Position numbers and translations under genes: made by a program. DNA of 64,000 bases from RFSX01 sp964567435 (GTDB lineage Bacteria > Bacteroidota > Bacteroidia > Chitinophagales > Saprospiraceae): positions 1-64,000 of the forward strand of contig CAZMMQ010000005.1 of NCBI GenBank assembly GCA_964567435.1, written 5' to 3'. The notes under the pieces are model-generated. The model worked only from the letters and a program-made list of their open reading frames with translations, was not told where the DNA came from and searched no databases. Positions 7,586 to 15,789 of this stretch are shown piece after piece (the first letter of the stretch is position 1; each line of letters starts with the position of its first letter).

Positions 7586-10282
7586 ATGAAATCATCTGAA
7601 ATACAACACAACGTTCAAAATTTAATTGACAATTTTTCGAAGACCGATTTCGTCTTTGATTTGTTGATTGCATATGGTATTTCAAAGACTTCTGTGACTC
7701 GACTAAAAAAAGGAGATTACAATTTATCAAAGACTGAGAACGAGGTTCTTTATAAAAAGAAAATATTCTATAAAGTAGAGGTGTCAGAAAAGCTTCTCAG
7801 CAGTATAGATAGTATAGCAAAAGAAGACCGAATCTTAAAACACAAGCCAAGGTTTGTAATCCTAACAGACCACAAACAAATAGTTGCCAAAGACATTCTA
7901 AAAGGAAGAAGTTTGGATGTCCAAATAAAGGACCTACCAAGTTATTTTGACTTCTTTTTGCCTTTAGCTGGCAGTGAAGTTTACAACGCAACCAATGACA
8001 ATGAAGCGGACAGGAATGCTTCTTACAAAATGGCTTCTCTCTACGATTTGTTAATTGAAGAAAATCCAGAGATTTACAACTCAAAAGAAAACATTCACCA
8101 TCTCAATATTTTTTTATCACGTTTGTTGTTTTGCTTCTTCGCCGAGGATACAGAAATTTTTAAAGTTGAAAGTATTTTCACTGATACCTTAGCACAACAA
8201 ACATCAGAAGATGGTAGTGATACGCATTCATTTTTAGATGAAGTATTTAATCGACTAGATACAGAAGATGCTGAGCACCTTCCAGATTATCTCAGAAAAT
8301 TTGAATATGTAAATGGTGGGTTATTTGGTCAAAAAGTAAATTCTCCAAGGTTTAACAAAAAGGCTAGGAGTACCTTAATCGAATTAGGTGATCTCAATTG
8401 GTCTGAAATTAATCCTGATATTTTTGGTTCGATGATACAAGCTGTTGTAATTCCAGATTATAGAAGTGATTTGGGAATGCATTACACATCCGTAGCTAAT
8501 ATTCTTAAAGTTATTAGACCCTTGTTTTTAGATGAGTTGTATGAAGAATACGAGAAAGCATCATCAGTAAAACAGCTCAATTCATTGATAAAACGAATCT
8601 CGAAAGTTAAGTTCTTTGACCCAGCTTGTGGTAGTGGTAATTTTTTGATAATCACATACAAGGAGATCAGATTGCTAGAAATTAGGATTCTCCAAAAAGT
8701 TACTGATTTAGAATCTGCACCAACCTTCAAATGGACATCTATTCAACTTTCACAGTTTTACGGCATAGAAATAGATGACTTTGCTCATGAAATGGCAATT
8801 CTTTCATTATGGCTTGCAGAGCATCAAATGAATAGAGTATTTGAGGAAATGCTATTTGACTATGGCAAATCCAAAAACATTTTACCCTTAAAGGAAGCAG
8901 GACAAATTACTTATGCAAATGCTACGCGTATCAATTGGAATGAAGCTTGTCACATTTCTAACAATGATGAAGTTTACATAATTGGTAACCCACCATACTT
9001 AGGTTACAGTAGGCAAGATGAAAGTCAGAAGGAAGATATGAATATTGTATTTTCCCAAGTAAAAAACTACAAAAAACTAGATTACATTGCCTGTTGGTTC
9101 TATAAGGCGACACTATACATTCAAGGCACAAAAGCAAAATATGCTTTCGTCACCACAAACTCAATAACTCAAGGCGAGCAGGTTGCCTTGCTTTGGCCAC
9201 ATATTTTGGATAAGGGGTTAGAAATTGAATTTGCTCATCAATCATTTAAATGGACAAACAATGCTAAAGGCAATGCAGGGGTTGCGGTTGTCATTATTGG
9301 CATTAGAAATGTTGATAATTCCGATAAACATTTATTTAGTTCGAACCTTCGTCAACATGTAAAAAACATTAGTCCTTATTTAACTAATTCAAGCAATTCG
9401 ATTGTTAAGCCTCAAGGAAAACCTTTATCAAATTTTCCTGAAATGATAAGAGGAAGTTCTTTAACGGATGGTGGAAATTTAATATTGAGTTCAGATGAAA
9501 AAAGTGCTTTAACTGCAAAATACAGCAATGCTCACAAATTCATAAAAAAATATGTTAGCGGTCAAGAATTTCTAAAAAGAATAGAGAAGTATTGTATTCA
9601 TATTACAAAGGACTTGATAGACGAGGCATATAAGATTCCTGAATTAGTTGAACGTTTTGATAAGGTTGAAATATTTAGGCTAAATAGTAGTAAGAAAGCA
9701 ACCAACAAGAAAGCAGTTACCCCTCATTTTTTTGATGAGGATAAATATATTGAAGGAGAATTTCTATTAATTCCCAAAACAACTTCAATAAGAAGAAAAT
9801 ACCTGCCAATAGGATACTTTGATAAAAGCAATGTTCCTTCTAGTGGAACTCGAATCACATATTCTGCTGAACCATGGCTTTTTGCAGTTATTTCATCAAA
9901 AATGCATATCGTTTGGGTAGGTGCAGTTGGTGGAAGAATGAAAACTGATTATAGTTATTCAAATACTCTCTGCTATAACACATTTCCTTTTCCTGAAATA
10001 AGTAAAAAACAGAAGGAGAACTTAAATCTTTATGTATTTACCATTTTAGATGAACGAGCGAAGCATCCTAGTAAAACAATGGCACAGTTGTATGATCCAT
10101 TATCAATGCCAAAAGGATTACTTAAAGCACATGAAGAACTCGATAAAGCTATCGAGCAATGTTATCGTTTACAACCTTTTAAAAACGATTCTGATCGCTT
10201 AGAGTATTTGTTTAAAAAATATGAAGAAATGGCTAGAAAGGATACAATTTTTGCCAAACAAAAGAGAACGAGAAAAAAGTAA
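7586..10282 (+). CDS. MmeI-like DNA adenine methyltransferase
   Basis: An 898-residue class I SAM-dependent methyltransferase. Motif I is FFDPACGSGNFL (343-354), the binding-pocket acidic motif is YGIEIDDFA, and the catalytic motif IV is NPPYLG (468-473), pointing to N6-adenine methylation. The C-terminal region (about 650-830) looks like an MmeI-type target recognition domain: PKTTSIRRKYLPIGYF, then VGAVGGRMKTDYSYS and YNTFPFPE. The N-terminal 130 residues correspond to the region where MmeI has its nuclease (FVFDLLIAYG, HKPRFVILTDH), but I see no D-(x)n-ExK nuclease motif. This protein is therefore probably methyltransferase and specificity subunit only. It starts the tight cluster with helicase and GIY-YIG genes. 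The site recognised cannot be predicted. Confidence 0.9.
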   Translation: MKSSEIQHNVQNLIDNFSKTDFVFDLLIAYGISKTSVTRLKKGDYNLSKTENEVLYKKKIFYKVEVSEKLLSSIDSIAKEDRILKHKPRFVILTDHKQIVAKDILKGRSLDVQIKDLPSYFDFFLPLAGSEVYNATNDNEADRNASYKMASLYDLLIEENPEIYNSKENIHHLNIFLSRLLFCFFAEDTEIFKVESIFTDTLAQQTSEDGSDTHSFLDEVFNRLDTEDAEHLPDYLRKFEYVNGGLFGQKVNSPRFNKKARSTLIELGDLNWSEINPDIFGSMIQAVVIPDYRSDLGMHYTSVANILKVIRPLFLDELYEEYEKASSVKQLNSLIKRISKVKFFDPACGSGNFLIITYKEIRLLEIRILQKVTDLESAPTFKWTSIQLSQFYGIEIDDFAHEMAILSLWLAEHQMNRVFEEMLFDYGKSKNILPLKEAGQITYANATRINWNEACHISNNDEVYIIGNPPYLGYSRQDESQKEDMNIVFSQVKNYKKLDYIACWFYKATLYIQGTKAKYAFVTTNSITQGEQVALLWPHILDKGLEIEFAHQSFKWTNNAKGNAGVAVVIIGIRNVDNSDKHLFSSNLRQHVKNISPYLTNSSNSIVKPQGKPLSNFPEMIRGSSLTDGGNLILSSDEKSALTAKYSNAHKFIKKYVSGQEFLKRIEKYCIHITKDLIDEAYKIPELVERFDKVEIFRLNSSKKATNKKAVTPHFFDEDKYIEGEFLLIPKTTSIRRKYLPIGYFDKSNVPSSGTRITYSAEPWLFAVISSKMHIVWVGAVGGRMKTDYSYSNTLCYNTFPFPEISKKQKENLNLYVFTILDERAKHPSKTMAQLYDPLSMPKGLLKAHEELDKAIEQCYRLQPFKNDSDRLEYLFKKYEEMARKDTIFAKQKRTRKK

Positions 10283-10285
10283 GAT

Positions 10286-12247
10286 ATGCCGAATTTAATT
10301 AATGTAACATACAAGCAAACAGGACAGAGTAAGAGCACCAATGAATTGGGTATGCGAGAAATGCAAGAAAAGGCTTATGAAGGAAGAACTGCACAATATT
10401 TATTGATTAAGGCTCCACCTGCCTCAGGTAAGTCAAGAGCTTTGATGTTTATCGCATTAGATAAATTAAAAAACCAGAGTATAAAAAAAGTTATTGTTGC
10501 TGTACCTGAAAAGTCTATTGGAGCTTCCTTTGGAAAAACGGATTTGAAGAAGTTCGGCTTTTTCAGCGATTGGAGTCCAAATCCAAAATATAATCTCTGT
10601 ACTCCAGGAAAAGAAAAAAGTAAAGTGACCGCCTTCTTAGAATTTCTAAACTCTAACGAAAAAATCTTAGTTTGTACGCATGCAACATTTCGATTTGCAT
10701 TCGATGGTTTAGACCCGAAAAAGTTAAATGACACTTTAGTTGCTATAGATGAATTTCACCATGTATCTGCTGAAGGTGATAACATTTTAGGTCAGGTGCT
10801 TAAAAACATCATGGCAAATTCATCCGCACATATCGTAGCAATGACAGGATCGTATTTTCGAGGTGATAGCGTTCCAGTATTAATGCCAGAAGATGAGGCA
10901 AAATTCACAAAAGTAACCTATACATATTATCAACAGTTAAATGGATATGACTATTTGAAATCATTAGGTATTGGCTACCATTTTTATACAGGCAAATATT
11001 TTAAAAAGCATCCTAATAAAGAGATGTCCGCATTAGCAGAAATACTAGATGAGAATCTAAAAACAATTATTCATATACCTAGTGTTAATTCAGCGGAATC
11101 TTCAAAAAAGAAAAATGACGAAGTTGATCACATTATAGATGTTTTGGGGTCAATAGAATATCAAGACGAAGAAACAGGAGTTATTCATGTAAAAAGCAAA
11201 AGGTCTGGACGAGTTTTAAAAGTTGCAGACTTAGTTCAAGACAATCCAAAGTCAAGGGATAAGATAAGTGCCTATTTGCGTAATCTTGACTCTGTTGACG
11301 ATATTGATATTATTATAGCTTTAGGTATGGCTAAAGAAGGGTTTGATTGGCCATATTGTCAACATGCACTTACTATTGGATATAGGGGATCTTTAACAGA
11401 GATAATACAAATAATTGGGAGAGCAACAAGAGATAGTAATAATAAAACCCATGCACAATTCACAAACTTAATAGCACAACCTGATGCTGAAGATGAGGAA
11501 GTAAAACTTTCTGTAAACAACATGTTAAAAGCTATTACAGCCTCATTATTAATGGAGCAAGTTCTAGCTCCAAATTTTAAATTCAAACTAAAGAAAGATG
11601 AAGATGATGAGTTAGAATATGACGATAGAACAATTAAAATCAAAGGATTTAAATTACCCACTTCTAAAAGAGCAGAAGATATTATTGATACAGACTTAAA
11701 TGATTTGAAAGCAAAGATTTTACAGGACCCACAAATGCTTAAAGCAATGCCCGGGAATGTTGATCCTGAGGTTATCAATACCATACTTATTCCAAAAATT
11801 ATAAGAGAAGTATATCCCGACTTGAGCGAAGATGACGTTGAAGCTGTAAGACAACATGTTGTTGTTGATTCAGTAATTAAGAACAGTAAGATAGAAGAGC
11901 AAGGAAGTAAAAAATTTATCAGAATGGCGGGTAGCTTTGTAAATATAGATGACATCCATATTGATTTGATAGACAAGGTAAATCCTTTTCAAAAGGCATT
12001 TGAAATACTTTCGAAATCAGTTACTACCCATGTTTTAAAATTAATAGACGAACATATACAATCCACTAAAATTGAAATGACAGAACAAGAAGCAATTTTG
12101 CTGTGGCCAAGAATAAAAGAATGGGTAAAGAAGAATAATGGCGATCAACCAAATCTTCAAGCTTTTGATCATAAAGAAAAAAGAATGGCTGAGGCCTTGG
12201 TTTTTTTAAGAGAGATGAAACGAAAAAAAGCACTTAATAATGGCTAA
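10286..12247 (+). CDS. Superfamily 2 helicase of the restriction locus
   Basis: A 653-residue DEAD/DEAH-type ATPase. Walker A is APPASGKSR (43-51), motif II is DEFH (155-158), motif III is MTGSYF (186-191), and the second RecA domain carries AKEGFDWP and IIGRATRD (motifs V and VI). The C-terminal 250 residues (after about residue 400) are charged and unrecognised. It begins three bases after the methyltransferase stop and overlaps the nuclease gene by eight bases. In a restriction role it would translocate or remodel DNA at unmodified sites and present it to the GIY-YIG nuclease, as helicase subunits do in type I and III systems. That is inferred from context. Confidence 0.88.
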   Translation: MPNLINVTYKQTGQSKSTNELGMREMQEKAYEGRTAQYLLIKAPPASGKSRALMFIALDKLKNQSIKKVIVAVPEKSIGASFGKTDLKKFGFFSDWSPNPKYNLCTPGKEKSKVTAFLEFLNSNEKILVCTHATFRFAFDGLDPKKLNDTLVAIDEFHHVSAEGDNILGQVLKNIMANSSAHIVAMTGSYFRGDSVPVLMPEDEAKFTKVTYTYYQQLNGYDYLKSLGIGYHFYTGKYFKKHPNKEMSALAEILDENLKTIIHIPSVNSAESSKKKNDEVDHIIDVLGSIEYQDEETGVIHVKSKRSGRVLKVADLVQDNPKSRDKISAYLRNLDSVDDIDIIIALGMAKEGFDWPYCQHALTIGYRGSLTEIIQIIGRATRDSNNKTHAQFTNLIAQPDAEDEEVKLSVNNMLKAITASLLMEQVLAPNFKFKLKKDEDDELEYDDRTIKIKGFKLPTSKRAEDIIDTDLNDLKAKILQDPQMLKAMPGNVDPEVINTILIPKIIREVYPDLSEDDVEAVRQHVVVDSVIKNSKIEEQGSKKFIRMAGSFVNIDDIHIDLIDKVNPFQKAFEILSKSVTTHVLKLIDEHIQSTKIEMTEQEAILLWPRIKEWVKKNNGDQPNLQAFDHKEKRMAEALVFLREMKRKKALNNG

Positions 12248-13448
12248 GAAAAAACTAACATTGGATGACATCTTCAATGATGATGATTTCGGATTGTTAG
12301 AATCTAAGGTCAAGAAAAAGATAGTCAAAACAGATGACGAAAGGCTAATTGATTCATTAGAAGAAATTAATGTTTTCATTGACAAAAATGAAAGAGAGCC
12401 AAATGGTTCAAGTATGTCGGAATATGGGTTAATGGCAAAGCTTAAGAATTTTAGAGAAAATGAAGAACAGAAGAAAATTCTAAAACCCTATGACAGGCAC
12501 AATCTATTTGGTCATGTAGATTTGCCGAAAGCCACCATAGATGATATTCTGAATGAGAATGATGAATTTGGATTATTAAGTACAGATGAAGATCTCTCCA
12601 TTTTTAAATATACCCATACACCACAACCAGATAGAGAGAAAGCAGAATATGTAGCCAAACGAAAACCTATAAAAGAAAAAGATTTTGAGAAGTATGAGAA
12701 AATGTTTTTCAAAGTTCATCTGGAAATAAAAGAAGGAAAACGTAAGATTATTCCATTTCAAAATGCTGAAAAGAATCTCAAAGTAAATCAATATTATATT
12801 CTTGATGGAATCTTATTATTTCTTGAATCAGCCAATTTGAAGAGAGAAGAGATTAAAATTGAATCAGGCGATAGAATTAGGACTGAAGGACGAACAAGAA
12901 CAGTGTTCGAAAACGGAACCTATAGTAATATGTTATTCAGGTCCTTGGGCAAGCAAATTTTAAAGAGTGGAAAAATGGTAACTCCTTCTTACGAGTCTTT
13001 GAATAGAGAACTATTTGTAAGTGCAGGGCTTGTTAATGAAAAAGATGAAGAGACTGGTTCGATATACGTTCTAGAATCGAAGTCTACAAACCCAGAAATA
13101 TCTAGAATTAAAGACTTGTATAAAATCGGATTCAGTCAAGCTTCAATTGAACAAAGAATTAGGAATGCAAAAAACGAAGCAACCTACTTATTCGCAGACG
13201 TAAAAATCATTGCTACATACAAAGTTTATAATCGAAATGCTGATAAGTTAGAACAATTACTTCATAGGTTCTTTGCAGAAGCTTGTTTGGATATTGATTT
13301 AGAGGAAATAAATGGACAAAGGATAAATCCTAGAGAATGGTTCGTAGTTCCGTTTGAAATAATAGAGGAAGCAATTAAACTTATTATTGGAGAACAAATT
13401 TTAGACTACAAATACGATTTTAATTCAAAAACTTTGAAACTAAGATAA
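12240..13448 (+). CDS. GIY-YIG (T5orf172) nuclease
   Basis: A 402-residue protein. Residues about 274-380 form a T5orf172-type GIY-YIG domain: SIYVLESKS in the GIY position, YKIGFSQASIEQRI in the YIG-R position, a conserved middle LEQLLHRFFAEACLDIDL, and the catalytic-glutamate segment NPREWFVVP. The N-terminal 270 residues are charged. They contain a duplicated short motif, LTLDDIFNDDDFGLL (6-20) and ATIDDILNENDEFGLL (98-113), which looks like two docking peptides. The ATG overlaps the helicase gene end by eight bases. It is the only clear nuclease in the cargo and the likely cleaving subunit of the system. Confidence 0.88.
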   Translation: MAKKKLTLDDIFNDDDFGLLESKVKKKIVKTDDERLIDSLEEINVFIDKNEREPNGSSMSEYGLMAKLKNFRENEEQKKILKPYDRHNLFGHVDLPKATIDDILNENDEFGLLSTDEDLSIFKYTHTPQPDREKAEYVAKRKPIKEKDFEKYEKMFFKVHLEIKEGKRKIIPFQNAEKNLKVNQYYILDGILLFLESANLKREEIKIESGDRIRTEGRTRTVFENGTYSNMLFRSLGKQILKSGKMVTPSYESLNRELFVSAGLVNEKDEETGSIYVLESKSTNPEISRIKDLYKIGFSQASIEQRIRNAKNEATYLFADVKIIATYKVYNRNADKLEQLLHRFFAEACLDIDLEEINGQRINPREWFVVPFEIIEEAIKLIIGEQILDYKYDFNSKTLKLR

Positions 13449-13483
13449 CTTACCAGATTATGATAGGACTAGGATTAAGGGTG

Positions 13484-13942
13484 ATGTCCAACAAGAAAAT
13501 ATTTTATACTATAATAAATGAAAAAGCAGATGCATTTGAGTTTTTAACTGTTTCACATATTATAGTACCAATCGCACTCAACCAACCAGAAAGGCTTAAT
13601 TACCTTAGGAATACTTTGATTGATATTATAAAGCAGTACAAGATAGATCATGCTGTAATCCGAGAAGCCGAAACTATTTTTAAAACCACTAAAGTACTAA
13701 TTCAAAGATTACATATTGAAGGTGTTATTTTAGAAACAATTGCAAGTGGCAATATTAAAAAGTATGAAGCTGGAAAAATTGCAACCTTAACGAGATTGCT
13801 TGATTTTCAAAACGGTGAGTTCAAAAACTTTGCAGATAATATTTCTCAGTTTGAAGAAATCCCTGATTCAATGAATTGGTCAAAGCTATCATTAGAAGAA
13901 CGTGAAAGTATTTTGGCATGCCATGCCTCACTAAAGCTATAG
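13484..13942 (+). CDS. Small RNase H/RuvC-like protein, unknown function
   Basis: A 152-residue protein. The pattern IDHAVIREAETIFKTT, then RLHIEGVILETIASGNIKK and a closing KIATL, resembles the core of RuvC/RNase H-like folds, where a strand ending in a glutamate is followed by a helix with GVI and a strand before a KxxV helix. The aspartate expected on the first strand (GxDPG in RuvC) is not visible, so catalysis is doubtful. An ATG at 13460 in the same frame would add eight residues; AAGGGTG just before 13484 favours the latter weakly. It follows the nuclease gene closely and ends one base before the kinase gene. The fold assignment is an inference at low confidence. Confidence 0.6.
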   Translation: MSNKKIFYTIINEKADAFEFLTVSHIIVPIALNQPERLNYLRNTLIDIIKQYKIDHAVIREAETIFKTTKVLIQRLHIEGVILETIASGNIKKYEAGKIATLTRLLDFQNGEFKNFADNISQFEEIPDSMNWSKLSLEERESILACHASLKL

Positions 13943-13943
13943 A

Positions 13944-14984
13944 ATGAAAAACCTATTTACAGAGACTAAGCTCGATTTCAAATTGATTAAAAAGATTGGA
14001 AGGGGTGGAGAAGCAAATGTATTTAAAACTAATGATCGCCAATTGAATGCAATTATAGCGATTAAAAAAATCGAGTCAAAGTCACTACAAAAGGAGTCTC
14101 AGTTTTTTGAAGAGGCAAAGAAAATTTATCTAAGTCGACATCATAATGTTGTTCCAATCAAATACGCTTGCAAAGACGCTGTTTATGTATATATCGCTAT
14201 GCCTCTATACAAAGAGGGTTCACTAAAATCAATTATGGATTCTAGATTTCTAACTTCTAGAGAAATAGTTAGGTACTCATTACAATTTTTAGCTGGTCTA
14301 AATCATATCCACGTTCAAGGTTTGTTGCATTTTGACATAAAACCTGGTAATATTTTAATTAGTGATTCAAACCATGCTGTGATTTCTGATTTTGGATTGG
14401 CAGCCTATTGTAGGAAATATGGTTTTTCAAAGATTAACGGCACAACTGAGGTATTGGCTCCTCCTGAGTTTTTTGATCAGAAAGAACACAACTTAAAGTT
14501 CGATGTCTATCAGGCTGGACTTACACTATATAGGATGTGTATTGGTGATACTATTTTCCTAAAACAGATTGATGATGCTCATCTTTTGAGAGGTAAAAGT
14601 CATAGAGACTATTTTATTGCGAAATTGAAAAAGGGAAATTTCCCTAATAAGTCGCACTTTAATGAACATATTCCTATTCCATTGAGGAAAGTTATTCAGA
14701 CTGCTCTATCACTTAATCCAGATGATAGATACGATTCCATTATAGATATGATGAATGATTTAGCTTCTATTGAAAAAGCTAATGATTGGCAGTTTTCAAC
14801 GGATTATGCTACTAGTGAGATATGGGAAAAGCCTAATTATAATGTAACTGCTATATATAATGGCTCTGACTGGAATGTCGTTTCGAAGAAGAATGGGAGA
14901 AAGAACAATACTTTTTGTGATAAAAACTTGAATAATAGTGGTAAAAAAGCGTTAGTTTACAAATGCTTGTCTAACGATTGGTAA
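13944..14984 (+). CDS. Eukaryotic-type Ser/Thr protein kinase
   Basis: A 346-residue kinase. The glycine-rich loop is IGRGGEANVF (18-27), the ATP lysine is in AIKK (K41), the catalytic loop is HFDIKPGNIL (129-138, HFD instead of HRD), the magnesium loop is DFG (149-151), and an APPEFF segment stands for APE. The catalytic aspartate, lysine and asparagine are kept, so it is probably active. The missing arginine of HRD suggests activity without activation-loop phosphorylation. After about residue 275 a 65-residue tail rich in W, N and K follows and is unrecognised. There is no membrane anchor. It starts one base after the RuvC-like gene. A regulatory or abortive-infection role in the defence locus is inferred, in analogy to kinases of Pgl and Stk2 systems. 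Confidence 0.88.
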   Translation: MKNLFTETKLDFKLIKKIGRGGEANVFKTNDRQLNAIIAIKKIESKSLQKESQFFEEAKKIYLSRHHNVVPIKYACKDAVYVYIAMPLYKEGSLKSIMDSRFLTSREIVRYSLQFLAGLNHIHVQGLLHFDIKPGNILISDSNHAVISDFGLAAYCRKYGFSKINGTTEVLAPPEFFDQKEHNLKFDVYQAGLTLYRMCIGDTIFLKQIDDAHLLRGKSHRDYFIAKLKKGNFPNKSHFNEHIPIPLRKVIQTALSLNPDDRYDSIIDMMNDLASIEKANDWQFSTDYATSEIWEKPNYNVTAIYNGSDWNVVSKKNGRKNNTFCDKNLNNSGKKALVYKCLSNDW

Positions 14985-15154
14985 TGAAAATCAAAAAATC
15001 CACATATAAGCCTAAAAGCAGGAAAGACCTTTCTAATCCGCAACATAAGAATACTCATAAAGAACTTCTTACTAAGGCTGGAGTGAAATCTTACAATGGA
15101 AAATATGTTATCAAAGATCTTGGTAATGGTAAGATTCAGCTAAATTCTAAATAG
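14984..15154 (+). CDS. Small basic protein, 56 residues
   Basis: The ATG shares its A with the TAA stop of the kinase gene (TAATG). The product is lysine-rich (MKIKKSTYKPKSRKDLSN at the start, NGKYVIKDLGNGKIQLNSK at the end) with no hydrophobic segment. The coupling to the kinase and its position as last gene before the right end support it as real. It could be a substrate, partner or inhibitor of the kinase. No family recognised. Confidence 0.6.
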   Translation: MKIKKSTYKPKSRKDLSNPQHKNTHKELLTKAGVKSYNGKYVIKDLGNGKIQLNSK

Positions 15155-15178
15155 GCAATTCAATCTAAAACTTCACTA

Positions 15179-15198
15179 GGTACAATAATAGGTACAAT
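15179..15198 (+). repeat. Right-end paired octamer GGTACAAT
   Basis: GGTACAAT occurs at 15179-15186 and 15191-15198, a 12-base period, followed by GTTT. It parallels the GGTCTAAT pair at the left end in spacing, orientation and following bases. In the circular form both pairs would flank the att core. Integrase or excisionase binding is inferred. Confidence 0.5.
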
Positions 15199-15303
15199 GT
15201 TTACAAGTGTTATATGACGTGTAAAAGCACTTATTATCAAGCAAAAGACAGTATATCGTATTCTGAGGGGTATTTAGATGTACAGAATAATAGGTTTAGA
15301 CGG

Positions 15304-15317
15304 CCCGTCCAGACCGC
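15304..15317 (+). repeat. attR core repeat
   Basis: Exact copy of the 14 bases at 40-53, here without the rest of a tRNA. It marks the right boundary of the island. The DNA that follows is the original downstream sequence of tRNA-Asp. Confidence 0.9.
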
Positions 15318-15320
15318 ATA

Positions 15321-15357
15321 AAGGTTCTGAGTCTCAATGACTTAGGGCCTTTTTTTG
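15321..15357 (+). terminator. Original tRNA-Asp terminator, displaced by the island
   Basis: AAGGTTCTGAGTC (15321-15333) pairs with GACTTAGGGCCTT (15339-15351) over 13 positions, including three G-T wobbles, around a five-base loop. A T run follows (15350-15356). It lies three bases after attR, where a tRNA terminator would have been before integration. Confidence 0.8.
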
Positions 15358-15789
15358 TTGGCGGTAGTACCATAGTAGTTCCAAGATCTATGTATTGAGG
15401 TATCAGCTCATCTGAAAACAACAAATATCAGGGCTACCACAATATGGTGATTATGAAAAGGTTGTAGTATGTGGCTTACCCTATACTATGGAAAAGTGAG
15501 AAGTACTTACATCAAAACCTGTTATTTTAACTACAGCATCTATTGTAAATGGCCTAAATAAAATAGAAAATCAAAGGAGATATAGATTTAGACGTCAAAG
15601 ATTAGAATAAGGCAACTCAATGGAACTTAATCAGAGAAAGATTTAATATGAGAGACTTAAATACATACTTATATATTGGTTTAGCAATTTAAACTCTCTT
15701 CTTTTTGTAAAATATCGAGAAATCATAATTCGCAATCAATCAAGTACAGTAATCCACTAAGAACAAAGATCAATTGAGGTTCCAATTTG
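15358..15789. other. Gene-free stretch after the island
   Basis: About 430 AT-rich bases between the old tRNA terminator and the end of the nucleotidyltransferase gene. I find no open frame with family features, RNA gene or strong hairpin in it. Confidence 0.5.

Larger units (their letters stand above)
40..15317. mobile_element. Genomic island integrated at tRNA-Asp
   Basis: The element is delimited by a 14-bp direct repeat of the tRNA-Asp 3' end at 40-53 (attL) and 15304-15317 (attR). It encodes a tyrosine recombinase, an excisionase-like HTH protein, a primase-like protein and a DUF3987 ATPase, plus a restriction or defence-type cargo. No conjugation genes (relaxase, coupling protein, type IV secretion) are visible. 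It therefore looks like a mobilisable or satellite-like integrative island rather than a full conjugative transposon. The strand of the cargo and of all mobility genes is plus. Confidence 0.9.

Noticed and set aside
11359..11976. 205-codon reading frame on the minus strand
   Set aside because: It lies fully antisense to the helicase gene and its serine-rich, low-complexity product has no family features.
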